From Pectobacterium aroidearum (lineage in GTDB: Bacteria > Pseudomonadota > Gammaproteobacteria > Enterobacterales > Enterobacteriaceae), in NCBI RefSeq assembly GCF_041228105.1, contig NZ_CP166097.1:3534001-3598000 (forward strand): a stretch of 64,000 bases of DNA, given 5' to 3'. How positions within the stretch are numbered: position 1 is the stretch's first letter; every line of letters begins with the position of its first letter. A program made the translations under genes and the position numbers. Shown piece by piece: positions 19,222 through 28,562 of this stretch. The notes beneath the pieces are model-generated. The model worked only from the letters and a program-made list of their open reading frames with translations. It searched no databases and was not told where the DNA came from.

Positions 19222-19863
19222 TTATTCAAAGAACTGGCTTATCTTGGCTTTCAAAATATCAATCGCAATACGGTTTTTCCCGCCGCGCGGCACAATAATG
19301 TCGGCGTATTGCTTAGATGGTTCAATGAATTGCAGGAACATTGGGCGCACGGTCTTCTGATACTGTTCCATCACGGAATCCATTGAACGACCGCGCTCAT
19401 TCACGTCGCGGCGCATGCGACGCAGCAGGCAAATATCCAGCGGCGTATCGACAAAAATAGAGAAATTCATCTCATCGCGCAGACGTGCATCCGTCAACAG
19501 CAGGATACCTTCCAGGATAATGACCTTTTTCAGTTCAATATGCACCGTTTCCTGCTTGCGGGTGTGTTCGACATAGCTGTACTGTGGAACTTCAATCGCC
19601 TGACCTGCTTTCAGCATCTGCAAATGTTTCAGCAACAGGCTGTGATCCATTGAGCTCGGGTGGTCATAGTTGGTTTTAACCCGCTCTTCCATCGTCAGGT
19701 GGCTTTGATCTTTATAATAACTGTCTTCAGATATCACCCCGATATGCTGATCGCCGACCTGATCGCGTAATTCCCGATACAAGGTGCTGGAAATAAGACT
19801 TTTACCCGAAGCGGACGCTCCCGAGATCCCGATGATGACACACTGGTGAGACTGATCAGTCAT
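19222..19863 (-). CDS. udk: Uridine/cytidine kinase
   Basis: Udk phosphorylates uridine and cytidine in pyrimidine salvage. The 213-residue protein has the P-loop [11 protein letters not shown], the substrate-binding [15 protein letters not shown] and [13 protein letters not shown] segments, and the lid region [29 protein letters not shown], matching E. coli Udk along its whole length. The frame can be extended 16 codons upstream, but ATG 19863 ([13 protein letters not shown]) matches the known start. It is upstream of dcd and asmA on the same strand, separated from dcd by an ERIC repeat. Confidence 0.97.
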   Translation of the reverse strand: MTDQSHQCVIIGISGASASGKSLISSTLYRELRDQVGDQHIGVISEDSYYKDQSHLTMEERVKTNYDHPSSMDHSLLLKHLQMLKAGQAIEVPQYSYVEHTRKQETVHIELKKVIILEGILLLTDARLRDEMNFSIFVDTPLDICLLRRMRRDVNERGRSMDSVMEQYQKTVRPMFLQFIEPSKQYADIIVPRGGKNRIAIDILKAKISQFFE

Positions 19864-20009
19864 GGTATTAACGACCTGATTAACATAAATAAAGAGAGGG
19901 GAATGCGCCAATAGGCGCTTTTACGCCGCAATTATAGGGAGTTAGCCCCCGTCACGCCACCCTTTCCGCGTATTGCGCCCCAGAGAAGCGGGGACTGGCG
20001 CAGGGTCAA

Positions 20010-20027
20010 GCCGGGACAGATCCCGGC
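20010..20027 (-). terminator. Possible terminator hairpin downstream of mrp
   Basis: On the minus strand GCCGGGA, a TCTG loop and TCCCGGC form a 7-bp GC-rich stem 11 bp past the mrp stop, followed only by TTGACC. A weak intrinsic terminator is possible; the T-tract is poor. Confidence 0.4.
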
Positions 20028-20038
20028 CTTATAGCGGG

Positions 20039-21148
20039 CTACAGCGCGCGGAAAGAAATTTCGCTGGGAATAACAGAGCCCTGCCAGTAGAGCTGAGCGG
20101 CAACCTGCCCCGCCAGTTCACGGTACAGAGAAGTGAATTCACTGTCCGGCTGGCTGACGACCGTCGGTTCACCGCGGTCAAGATCTTCACGCAGGGAGAT
20201 GTGCAGCGGAAGCTGGCCTAACAGGGAACAGTGGTATTTCTCCGCCAGCTTCTGCGCGCCGCCCGTACCGAAGATCGGCTCCAGATGACCGCAGTTGCTA
20301 CAGATGTGTACGCTCATATTCTCAACGATGCCCAGTACTGGCACGCTGACTTTTTCAAACATCGCGATGCCCTTCATGGCATCCATCAGAGCGATATCCT
20401 GCGGCGTCGTCACAACGACGGCACCGGTGACAGGAATATTCTGCGCCAGCGTCAGTTGGATATCGCCCGTACCCGGCGGCATATCTAATACCAGATAATC
20501 CAGATCCGGCCAGAGCGTATCCTGCAGCAATTGCAATAACGCTTTGCTTGCCATCGGCCCACGCCACACCATGGCGTTATCGTCCGTTACCAGATAACCA
20601 ATAGAGTTAGTTGCCAGGCCGTGCGCAATAATCGGCGCCATATGTTGGCCGTCCGGCGAGGTTGGGCGTTCACTGGCCGAACCCAGCATAGTCGGAATAG
20701 AAGGACCATAGATATCGGCATCCAGAATGCCCACATTTGCGCCTTCAGCCGCCAGCGCTAGCGCCATGTTGACCGCCGTACTCGATTTGCCGACCCCGCC
20801 TTTCCCGGAACTGACGGCAATGATGTTTTTAACGCCCTTCACACCAGCCTGATCGTTAACCCGACGCAGCGTAGCGATATCATGTGTTAAGCGCCATTCG
20901 ACGGCCTTTGCACCTGATAAACGTAATAACTCATCGCTAACCGTTTCTTTTAATACTGCTAATCCACTCAGCCAGACAAACGGCATTGTCAGTTCGATAT
21001 GCAACACGTTATCCAGCAGCGCACAATGACGCAGCGCATTCAGTGTCGTCAGGTTATTTTTCAGTGTCGGGTGCTGAAAAGTAGATAAAACCCCGGTGAC
21101 CATCGCACGCAGTGCTTCAGGACGTTGTTCGGGGACTGTCGCGTTCAT
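20039..21148 (-). CDS. mrp: Mrp/ApbC iron-sulfur cluster carrier ATPase
   Basis: A 369-residue NBP35/ApbC-type P-loop ATPase. The N-terminal ~95 residues form a MIP18-like (DUF59) domain. The deviant Walker A GKGGVGK is at residues 115-121, followed by LDADIYGPSIPTMLG, LVLDMPPGTGD, and the CxxC metal site HICSNCGH that binds a bridging Fe-S cluster. It delivers Fe-S clusters to target enzymes. ATG 21148 follows AAGGAG. The gene is divergent from metG with a 222-bp gap, the same arrangement as in E. coli. Confidence 0.96.
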   Translation of the reverse strand: MNATVPEQRPEALRAMVTGVLSTFQHPTLKNNLTTLNALRHCALLDNVLHIELTMPFVWLSGLAVLKETVSDELLRLSGAKAVEWRLTHDIATLRRVNDQAGVKGVKNIIAVSSGKGGVGKSSTAVNMALALAAEGANVGILDADIYGPSIPTMLGSASERPTSPDGQHMAPIIAHGLATNSIGYLVTDDNAMVWRGPMASKALLQLLQDTLWPDLDYLVLDMPPGTGDIQLTLAQNIPVTGAVVVTTPQDIALMDAMKGIAMFEKVSVPVLGIVENMSVHICSNCGHLEPIFGTGGAQKLAEKYHCSLLGQLPLHISLREDLDRGEPTVVSQPDSEFTSLYRELAGQVAAQLYWQGSVIPSEISFRAL

Positions 21149-21370
21149 TCCGGCTCCTTGAAATTCTCATATTTGACCGTTGAGACCGTATATAGCATAC
21201 CAGAGCGAGGGAAGCCTGACGCCCTTCGGCGTTAAAAACGTGGAAACACTACGCAAATTAAAATCTGCCATATGGTTTCCTGCCGTTTTACTCACGCCAG
21301 CGGTTTACGCAGCAAGGCGCTATCGGTTAACATCGATCTCCCTCTATTCACAAAAGAAAGCAAGTTCCTC

Positions 21371-23401
21371 ATGACTCAAGTCGCAAAGAAAATCCTGGTA
21401 ACGTGCGCGCTGCCTTACGCTAATGGTTCGATTCACCTCGGTCATATGCTTGAACATATTCAGGCTGATATTTGGGTTCGTTACCAGCGAATGCGCGGCA
21501 ACCAGGTTCACTTTATCTGTGCGGACGACGCCCACGGCACGCCAATCATGCTGAAAGCACAGCAGATGGGTATTGCGCCGGAAGAGATGATTGCGGCGAT
21601 GAGTCAGGAGCATCAGCAGGACTTTGCTGGCTTCAATATCAGCTATGACAACTACCACTCCACGCATAGTGAAGAGAACCGCGAGCTGTCTGGTCTGATT
21701 TATGGTCGTCTGAAAGAGAACGGCTTTATTAAAAACCGCACGATTTCTCAGCTGTATGACCCAGAGAAAGGCATGTTCCTGCCGGATCGTTTCGTTAAAG
21801 GCACCTGCCCGAAATGTAAGGCTGCCGACCAATACGGCGATAACTGCGAAGTCTGCGGTGCGACCTACAGCCCGACTGAGCTGATCGAACCGAAGTCAGT
21901 GGTATCTGGTGCCACGCCAGAGATGCGTGACACCGAGCACTTTTTCTTCGATTTGCCCGCGTTCAGCGAGATGTTGCAAGCCTGGACACGCTCTGGCGCA
22001 TTGCAGGAGCAAGTCGCCAACAAGATGCAGGAGTGGTTCGATTCTGGTCTGCAACAGTGGGACATTACCCGCGACGCGCCATATTTCGGTTTTGAAATTC
22101 CTGATGCGCCGGGCAAATATTTTTATGTCTGGCTCGATGCGCCAATCGGTTACATGGGGTCGTTCAAAAATCTGTGTGACAGACGTAGCGACCTGAATTT
22201 TGATGATTTCTGGAAGAAAGATTCAGACGCCGATTTGTATCACTTCATCGGTAAAGACATCGTTTATTTCCACAGCCTGTTCTGGCCGGCGATGTTGGAA
22301 GGTAGCGGTTTCCGTAAACCGACGAACCTGTTCGTGCACGGCTACGTCACGGTCAACGGCGCTAAGATGTCTAAATCGCGCGGCACCTTCATTAAAGCAG
22401 GAACGTACCTGCAGCATCTGGATGCCGATTGCCTGCGTTATTACTACGCGGCAAAACTGTCTTCTCGCATTGATGACATCGATCTTAATCTGGAAGATTT
22501 CGTGCAGCGCGTGAATGCCGACATCGTTAACAAGGTCGTCAATCTGGCATCGCGCAATGCCGGTTTCATTAACAAGCGTTTTGACGGCAAACTGGCGGAC
22601 ACACTGGCCGATGCCGAACTGTACAAAACCTTCACCGACGCTGCCGCCAGCATTGCGGAAGCCTATAGCAGCCGTGAATCCGGCCGTGCCATTCGTGAAA
22701 TCATGGCGCTGGCGGATATCGCCAACCGCTATGTTGATGAACAAGCGCCGTGGGTTGTGGCGAAAGCAGAAGGTCGGGATGCCGATCTACAGGCTATTTG
22801 CTCAATGGGTATCAACCTGTTCCGCGTGTTAATGACATACCTGAAGCCGGTACTGCCATCGCTGGCACAGCGGACAGAAGCATTTTTGAACACGGAACTG
22901 AGCTGGGACGCCATCACTACCCCGCTGTTGAACCATCAGGTAAGCCCATTCAAAGCGCTGTTCAACCGCATCGATCTGGATAAAGTCAACGCCATGGTTG
23001 ACGCGTCTAAAGAAGACATGGTCACGACGCCAAAAGTCGTGTCTGGTCCGCTGGCGGACAACCCAGTGCAGGACACCATTAACTTTGACGATTTTGCCAA
23101 GGTCGATATGCGTATCGCCTTGATTAAGCAAGCTGAATTGGTTGACGGTTCTGACAAGCTATTACGTTTGACGTTGGATCTGGGCGGCGAAACTCGTCAG
23201 GTCTTCTCCGGCATTCGTGAAGCCTATCCCGATCCGGCTAAGCTGGAAGGCCGTTTAACCGTCATGGTCGCCAATCTGGCACCGCGTAAAATGCGCTTCG
23301 GCATATCAGAAGGGATGGTGATGGCTGCGGGTCCGGGCGGGAAAGATATTTTCCTGCTAAGCCCAGACAGCGGCGCCCAACCGGGCATGCAGGTCAAATA
23401 A
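21371..23401 (+). CDS. metG: Methionyl-tRNA synthetase
   Basis: MetRS charges tRNA-Met, including the initiator. The 676-residue protein (E. coli: 677) has the class I HIGH-type motif in [12 protein letters not shown], the zinc knuckle CPKC...[13 protein letters not shown] in [12 protein letters not shown], the anticodon-binding helical domain, and a C-terminal Trbp111-like tRNA-binding domain (from about residue 570: [26 protein letters not shown]). The frame is open 33 codons further upstream, but ATG 21371 gives the standard [19 protein letters not shown] start. An intrinsic terminator follows the stop. Confidence 0.98.
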   Translation: MTQVAKKILVTCALPYANGSIHLGHMLEHIQADIWVRYQRMRGNQVHFICADDAHGTPIMLKAQQMGIAPEEMIAAMSQEHQQDFAGFNISYDNYHSTHSEENRELSGLIYGRLKENGFIKNRTISQLYDPEKGMFLPDRFVKGTCPKCKAADQYGDNCEVCGATYSPTELIEPKSVVSGATPEMRDTEHFFFDLPAFSEMLQAWTRSGALQEQVANKMQEWFDSGLQQWDITRDAPYFGFEIPDAPGKYFYVWLDAPIGYMGSFKNLCDRRSDLNFDDFWKKDSDADLYHFIGKDIVYFHSLFWPAMLEGSGFRKPTNLFVHGYVTVNGAKMSKSRGTFIKAGTYLQHLDADCLRYYYAAKLSSRIDDIDLNLEDFVQRVNADIVNKVVNLASRNAGFINKRFDGKLADTLADAELYKTFTDAAASIAEAYSSRESGRAIREIMALADIANRYVDEQAPWVVAKAEGRDADLQAICSMGINLFRVLMTYLKPVLPSLAQRTEAFLNTELSWDAITTPLLNHQVSPFKALFNRIDLDKVNAMVDASKEDMVTTPKVVSGPLADNPVQDTINFDDFAKVDMRIALIKQAELVDGSDKLLRLTLDLGGETRQVFSGIREAYPDPAKLEGRLTVMVANLAPRKMRFGISEGMVMAAGPGGKDIFLLSPDSGAQPGMQVK

Positions 23402-23411
23402 TCATCACATC

Positions 23412-23439
23412 AAGCCGGATTCTTATCCGGCTTTTTTTT
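23412..23439 (+). terminator. Rho-independent terminator of metG
   Basis: AAGCCGGAT and ATCCGGCTT form a 9-bp stem with a TCTT loop, followed by a run of eight Ts, starting 11 bp after the metG stop. It is a textbook intrinsic terminator. Confidence 0.95.
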
Positions 23440-23524
23440 GCAACAATTTCGCCACAAATCCCCGCGTATTTCCTGCCGACCGACTCGCCGATCCGCATAG
23501 TTTGTAACCATGAAATAACAAAAT

Positions 23525-23548
23525 CGTTATGTATTACACTATATAACG
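23525..23548 (+). promoter_or_regulatory. ModE-type operator upstream of fdnGHI
   Basis: CGTTATGTA, six bases, then TATATAACG: a 24-base inverted repeat with the half-site sequence and spacing of the molybdate-responsive ModE box. The same 24-base layout (CGTTGTGTA, six bases, GATATAACG) is found before modA at 46624-46647 in this window. Its right edge is 133 bp upstream of the fdnG ATG, too far to block the promoter simply, so an activating role is plausible. Confidence 0.7.
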
Positions 23549-23559
23549 AATAAAAAATA

Positions 23560-23575
23560 TACCTCTTTATAGGTG
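23560..23575 (+). promoter_or_regulatory. Candidate NarL/NarP 7-2-7 site
   Basis: TACCTCT, TT, ATAGGTG. The left heptamer fits TACYYMT exactly and the right one fits the inverted heptamer in six of seven positions, with the two-base spacing required by NarL/NarP pairs. E. coli fdnG is strongly nitrate-induced through upstream NarL sites, so the position (about 107 bp before the ATG) makes sense. Confidence 0.55.
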
Positions 23576-23600
23576 TAATGGGGGTTTAAATACTTAAATT

Positions 23601-23614
23601 TTGATTTTGCGCAA
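23601..23614 (+). promoter_or_regulatory. Possible FNR site of fdnG promoter
   Basis: TTGAT, four bases, CGCAA. The left half of the FNR consensus TTGAT-N4-ATCAA is perfect and the right half matches three of five. It lies 68 bp before the fdnG start codon, in range of a class II FNR position. The second half is weak, so the call is tentative. Confidence 0.35.
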
Positions 23615-23681
23615 AGCCCACATCTTATGTGTTGTTAAATTGCTCGCAACAAAAATGACACATAATTACACAGGGAAACTA

Positions 23682-26600
23682 ATGCAACTGAATAGACGAG
23701 GTTTCTTTAAAGTTTGCGCGGGGGGGATGGCTGGAACCACTCTCGCGGTATTGGGCTTTACACCCACGGAAGCAATGGCATCAGTGCGTCAATATAAACT
23801 GTTACGCGCAAAAGAGACGCGTAACAACTGCACATACTGTTCGGTCGGCTGCGGTGTGCTCATGTATAGCCTGGGCGATGGCGCCAAGAACGCAAAACCT
23901 TCCGTTTTTCATATCGAAGGTGATGCGGACCATCCAGTCAGCCGTGGCTCCCTTTGCCCGAAAGGTGCGGGTCTGGTCGACTACATTCACAGTGAAAACC
24001 GCCTGCTCTATCCTGAATACCGTGCGCCAGGCTCAGACAAATGGCAACGAATCAGCTGGGAAGACGCGATCGAACGCATCGCGCGCCTGATGAAAGCTGA
24101 CCGCGACGCCAACTTCCAACGAACCAATGCCAAAGGCGAAACGGTCAACCGCTGGCTGACCACTGGTATGTTGTGCTCTTCTGCTGCCAGCAACGAAACC
24201 GGCATTCTCGACCAGAAATTTGCCCGCTCTCTCGGCATGGTCGCCATCGACTGTCAGGCTCGCCTGTGTCACGGCCCAACCGTCGCCGCGCTGGCACCGA
24301 CATTCGGTCGTGGCGCCATGACCAACAACTGGGTTGATATCAAAAACGCCAACGTCATCATCGTCATGGGCGGCAACCCGGCAGAAGCACACCCGGTCGG
24401 TTTCAAATGGGCCGTTGAAGCGAAAACGCACAATAATGCGAAACTGATCGTTGTCGATCCGCGTTTTAACCGCTCCGCGGCCGTTGCCGATCTCTACGCG
24501 CCTATTCGCGCTGGGTCAGACGCCGCCTTTCTGCTAGGTATTGTTAACTACCTTATTACACACGATAAAATTCATCATGAATACGTGGTGTCTTACACCA
24601 GCGCTAGCCTGATCGTACGAGAAGATTTCAGTTTTGACGAAGGTTTGTTCAGCGGCTACGACGAACAAAAACGTCAATATGATAAATCCAGCTGGCAGTA
24701 TGAGCTCGATGAATCCGGCTTCGCCAAACGGGATACCACACTGTCCCACCCACGCTGCGTCTGGAATCTGCTGAAAAAACACGTTTCCCGCTATACGCCG
24801 GAAATGGTGACATCGCTATGCGGTACTTCAGCCAAAGATTATGAAACGATCTGCCGCACGCTCGCCGAAACCTGTGTGCCGAATAAAACCGCAACCTTCA
24901 TGTACGCACTGGGCTGGACGCACCACACCAACGGTGCACAGATCATTCGCTCAGCGGCCATGATCCAACTGTTACTTGGCAACATCGGTATGGCAGGTGG
25001 CGGTATCAACGCACTGCGCGGTCACTCTAACATTCAGGGCTATACCGACCTTGGCCTGCTGTCGTTAAATCTGCCGGGCTATATGCCGTTGCCGTCAGAA
25101 AAACAGCCGGATCTGAAAACTTATCTGGGTCAAATCACGCCAACGGCGCTGCTGCCAGATCAAGTTAACTATTGGAAAAATACGCCAAAATTCTTTATCA
25201 GCATGATGAAGAGCTTCTACGGTGACAACGCGCAGGCAGCGAATAACTGGGGTTATGACTGGTTGCCGAAGTGGGATCGTAGCTACGATGTCATGGTGCA
25301 AACCGAGCTGATGGTGGAAGGCAAAATGAACGGCTACATCGTTCAGGGCTTTAACCCCGTTGCCGCGTTCTCCAACAAGAATAAAGCGACCGAAGCACTC
25401 TCCAAGCTCAAGTACATGGTCATCATCGATCCACTGGTCACGGAAACGTCTACATTCTGGCAGAATTATGGCGAATTCAACGACGTAGATACGAAATCCA
25501 TTCAGACTGAGGTCTTCCGTCTGCCCTCTTCCTGCTTTGCTGAAGAGAATGGGTCGATCGCCAACTCCGGCCGCTGGCTGCAATGGCACTGGGCGGCGGC
25601 TGAGCCACCAGGTGAAGCCCATCACGACGGTAAAATCCTCGGTAAACTGCTGATGCGCCTGCGTGAGCTGTATAAAGAAGAAGGCGGCGCCTACCCCGAC
25701 CCGTTGATGAACATCAACTGGAACTATAAAGACCCAGAAGACCCAACGCCGGAAGAGATCGCCCGCGAAGCCAACGGCATGGCGCTGGCGGACATCTACG
25801 ACGACAGCGGCAAGCTGATCCTGAAAAAAGGCCAACAGGTTGCTGATTTCTCGCAACTGCGCGATGACGGCTCCACATCCAGCTTCTGCTGGATCTATGC
25901 CGGTAGCTGGACAGAAGCGGGCAACCAGATGGATAAACGCGACAACGCCGATGCGGGTCTCGGCTGCACGCCGAACTGGTCATGGTGTTGGCCGCAAAAC
26001 CGCCGCATTCTCTACAACCGCGCGTCTGCCGACCTGCAAGGGAAACCGTGGGACAGCAAGCGTAAATTGCTGGAATGGACCGGTCAGAGATGGCAAGGCA
26101 TTGATGTACCTGACTTCGCCGCGACCGTCCCGCCGGGCAAAGACACCGGGCCGTTCATCATGCTGCCGGAAGGTCTGGCACGTCTGTTCTCCGTAGACAA
26201 ACTGGTAGATGGGCCGTTCCCTGAGCACTACGAACCGATCGAATCGCCTATCGGTACTAACCCACTGCATCCATCGGTGGTGTCCAGCCCGGCGGCGCGT
26301 TTGTTTGAACGCGATGCGAAAACCATGGGCACCGCGAAGGACTTCCCTTACGTGGCGACGACATACTCGATTACCGAATTGTTCCGTCACTGGACAAAAC
26401 ACGCACGTTTGAACGCCATTGTGCAGCCGGAACAGTTTGTCGAGATCGGTGAAAATCTGGCGAAAAGCAAAGGCATTAAAGCAGGCGATGAAATCAAAGT
26501 TTCCTGCCAGCGTGGCTACATCAAAGCCAAAGCAGTGGTCACCAAGCGAATCAAAACGCTGGAAATTGCCGGACACAGCGTGGAAACCGTTGGTATCCCT

Positions 26601-26729
26601 TGCCACTGGGGCTTTGAGGGAACCACCCGTAAAGGGTTCCTGGCTAACACACTCACCCCGAGCGTCGGTGACGCTAATTCACAAACGCCTGAGTACAAAG
26701 CGTTTTTGGTTAATGTAGAGAAGGTGTAA
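23682..26729 (+). CDS. fdnG: Formate dehydrogenase-N major (molybdopterin) subunit, cysteine type
   Basis: A 1015-residue periplasmic catalytic subunit that oxidises formate at a bis-molybdopterin guanine dinucleotide centre. It begins with a twin-arginine signal (NRRGFFKVCAGG), then the [4Fe-4S] cysteines C50, C53, C57 and C92. Residue 196, selenocysteine in E. coli FdnG (VUHGPT), is here cysteine: ARLCHGPT, codon TGT at 24267-24269. No in-frame TGA occurs, so the protein does not need the Sec machinery. The rest aligns with FdnG to the end (VGDANSQTPEYKAFLVN). The frame opens upstream at 23601, but ATG 23682 has AGGG upstream and puts the Tat motif at the terminus. It is 12 bp before fdnH. 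Confidence 0.96.
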   Translation: MQLNRRGFFKVCAGGMAGTTLAVLGFTPTEAMASVRQYKLLRAKETRNNCTYCSVGCGVLMYSLGDGAKNAKPSVFHIEGDADHPVSRGSLCPKGAGLVDYIHSENRLLYPEYRAPGSDKWQRISWEDAIERIARLMKADRDANFQRTNAKGETVNRWLTTGMLCSSAASNETGILDQKFARSLGMVAIDCQARLCHGPTVAALAPTFGRGAMTNNWVDIKNANVIIVMGGNPAEAHPVGFKWAVEAKTHNNAKLIVVDPRFNRSAAVADLYAPIRAGSDAAFLLGIVNYLITHDKIHHEYVVSYTSASLIVREDFSFDEGLFSGYDEQKRQYDKSSWQYELDESGFAKRDTTLSHPRCVWNLLKKHVSRYTPEMVTSLCGTSAKDYETICRTLAETCVPNKTATFMYALGWTHHTNGAQIIRSAAMIQLLLGNIGMAGGGINALRGHSNIQGYTDLGLLSLNLPGYMPLPSEKQPDLKTYLGQITPTALLPDQVNYWKNTPKFFISMMKSFYGDNAQAANNWGYDWLPKWDRSYDVMVQTELMVEGKMNGYIVQGFNPVAAFSNKNKATEALSKLKYMVIIDPLVTETSTFWQNYGEFNDVDTKSIQTEVFRLPSSCFAEENGSIANSGRWLQWHWAAAEPPGEAHHDGKILGKLLMRLRELYKEEGGAYPDPLMNINWNYKDPEDPTPEEIAREANGMALADIYDDSGKLILKKGQQVADFSQLRDDGSTSSFCWIYAGSWTEAGNQMDKRDNADAGLGCTPNWSWCWPQNRRILYNRASADLQGKPWDSKRKLLEWTGQRWQGIDVPDFAATVPPGKDTGPFIMLPEGLARLFSVDKLVDGPFPEHYEPIESPIGTNPLHPSVVSSPAARLFERDAKTMGTAKDFPYVATTYSITELFRHWTKHARLNAIVQPEQFVEIGENLAKSKGIKAGDEIKVSCQRGYIKAKAVVTKRIKTLEIAGHSVETVGIPCHWGFEGTTRKGFLANTLTPSVGDANSQTPEYKAFLVNVEKV

Positions 26730-26741
26730 GGGTAGCCAACT

Positions 26742-27650
26742 ATGTCAATGCAATCACAAGATATTATTAAACGTTCGGCCACCAACGGCTTTACACCGCC
26801 TCCGCATGTGCGTAATGACAAAAGCGAAGTGGCAAAACTGATCGATGTCACCACCTGTATCGGCTGTAAAGCTTGTCAGGTGGCCTGTTCAGAGTGGAAC
26901 GACATTCGTGATGAAGTCGGCCATAACCTCGGGGTTTATGATAACCCGGCGGATCTGAGCGCCAAATCCTGGACGCTGATGCGATTTTCCGAAGTGGAAG
27001 AGAACGACCGTCTGGAATGGCTGATCCGTAAAGATGGCTGTATGCACTGTAGCGATCCGGGCTGTCTGAAAGCCTGTCCTTCCGCTGGTGCCGTCATTCA
27101 GTATGCCAATGGTATCGTTGATTTTCAGTCCGAGAATTGTATCGGCTGCGGCTATTGTATCGCCGGTTGCCCGTTCAATATTCCACGTCTGAACAAAGAA
27201 GATAATCGCGTCTATAAATGTACGTTGTGCGTCGACAGAGTCAGCGTTGGGCAAGAACCGGCCTGTGTGAAAACCTGTCCGACCGGCGCCATTCGTTTCG
27301 GTACGAAAGACGAAATGAAGCATCTGGCGGAAGAACGCATCACCGATCTGAAAAGCCGTGGTTATGAAAACGCAGGCCTCTACGATCCGCAGGGCGTGGG
27401 CGGTACACATGTGATGTATGTTCTGCACCACGCAGACAGACCATCGCTCTATCACAATCTGCCAGATAACCCGCAGATTTCCACGCCGGTCAATCTGTGG
27501 AAAGGCATTCTGAAACCGCTGTCCGCGTTAGGGTTTGTCGCCACGTTCGCCGGGTTAATGTTCCACTACGTCGGTGTCGGTCCGAACACTGAGGAAATGG
27601 ATCATGAACATGAGGGAGAAGACAAAGAAGGGGGAGACAAACATGAGTAA
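26742..27650 (+). CDS. fdnH: Formate dehydrogenase-N iron-sulfur subunit
   Basis: A 302-residue electron-transfer subunit with four [4Fe-4S] motifs: [35 protein letters not shown] and [22 protein letters not shown]-terminal membrane helix ([21 protein letters not shown]) anchors it to the periplasmic side. It passes electrons from FdnG to the cytochrome FdnI. The tail is short, acidic and His-containing ([19 protein letters not shown]). Its stop overlaps the fdnI start by 8 bp. Confidence 0.96.
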   Translation: MSMQSQDIIKRSATNGFTPPPHVRNDKSEVAKLIDVTTCIGCKACQVACSEWNDIRDEVGHNLGVYDNPADLSAKSWTLMRFSEVEENDRLEWLIRKDGCMHCSDPGCLKACPSAGAVIQYANGIVDFQSENCIGCGYCIAGCPFNIPRLNKEDNRVYKCTLCVDRVSVGQEPACVKTCPTGAIRFGTKDEMKHLAEERITDLKSRGYENAGLYDPQGVGGTHVMYVLHHADRPSLYHNLPDNPQISTPVNLWKGILKPLSALGFVATFAGLMFHYVGVGPNTEEMDHEHEGEDKEGGDKHE

Positions 27651-28278
27651 GCCACAAATGATTTTGCGCACCAAGTTTATCGATCGCATCTGTCACTGGA
27701 TTGTGGTGATTAGCTTTTTCCTGGTCGCGCTCTCTGGTATTGCTTTGTTCTTCCCAACCCTGCAATGGCTGACGCAGACGTTTGGTACGCCACAAATGGG
27801 GCGTATTTTGCACCCGTTTTTTGGCGTGCTGATCGTCATCTGTCTGATCCCGATGTTTTTCCGGTTTGTTAGTCATAACATCCCGAAGAAACGCGATCTG
27901 CCGTGGTTCCTCAATATTGTTGAGGTATTAAAAGGCAATGAGCATGAAGTGGCTGAGGTGGGTAAATATAACCCAGGTCAGAAGATGATGTTCTGGAGCA
28001 TCATGGGGCTGACGCTGGTACTGCTGATCACCGGGGTTATCATGTGGCGCCCCTATTTTGCCCACCTGTTTCCGATTGATATCGTGCGCTACGCTATTCT
28101 GATTCACGCTGCTGCGGCTATCGTCCTCATCCATGCCATCCTGATCCATATGTACATGGCGTTCTGGGTCAAAGGATCGATCAAAGGGATGATTGAAGGC
28201 AAAGTTTCCAAACGCTGGGCGCGTAAACACCACCCACGCTGGGCACGTGAAATGGAAGAGAAAGAAGCGAAGAAATAA
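27643..28278 (+). CDS. fdnI: Formate dehydrogenase-N cytochrome b556 subunit
   Basis: A 211-residue inner-membrane di-haem cytochrome with four hydrophobic segments. Haem-ligand candidates are the histidines in [24 protein letters not shown] and [25 protein letters not shown]. It reduces menaquinone and completes a protonmotive formate loop. The frame is open upstream inside fdnH, but ATG 27643 follows GGGGGAGACAAAC and gives the usual [19 protein letters not shown] start, overlapping the fdnH stop. An intrinsic terminator follows. Confidence 0.95.
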   Translation: MSKPQMILRTKFIDRICHWIVVISFFLVALSGIALFFPTLQWLTQTFGTPQMGRILHPFFGVLIVICLIPMFFRFVSHNIPKKRDLPWFLNIVEVLKGNEHEVAEVGKYNPGQKMMFWSIMGLTLVLLITGVIMWRPYFAHLFPIDIVRYAILIHAAAAIVLIHAILIHMYMAFWVKGSIKGMIEGKVSKRWARKHHPRWAREMEEKEAKK

Positions 28279-28309
28279 TTCACGTTCTTTTCATTTAATC
28301 ACCTCCTCA

Positions 28310-28338
28310 AATGCCCGCCTCGCGGGCATTTTTCTTTT
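28310..28338 (+). terminator. Rho-independent terminator of fdnGHI
   Basis: AATGCCCGC and GCGGGCATT pair across a three-base loop, followed by TTTCTTTT, 31 bp after the fdnI stop. It ends the formate dehydrogenase operon; fdhE, which often follows fdo-type operons, is not present here. Confidence 0.93.
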
Positions 28339-28562
28339 ATCCGTAGTCAGCACAAATCGTTATAACTTACATCCAAACGTCATAACGCTCCCCGCTTTCC
28401 CGACTATCGCTCAATGGCTATGATGCAGTATTATTTTTAAATAGACATCCAGACATAAAGACAGCTATAAAGTAGTGACGCAGAAAACATAACAATACTG
28501 CCATCGACACAACACACTATCGTCAACACAAGATCCATTTATAAAACGCCACGGAGCTGATA

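Noticed and set aside
24267..24269. A selenocysteine TGA codon expected in fdnG
   Set aside because: The codon is TGT and there is no in-frame TGA in the gene, so no SECIS-dependent recoding is needed.
25095..25856. A 253-codon minus-strand frame inside fdnG
   Set aside because: Antisense to a strongly conserved gene, with no ribosome site or family resemblance.
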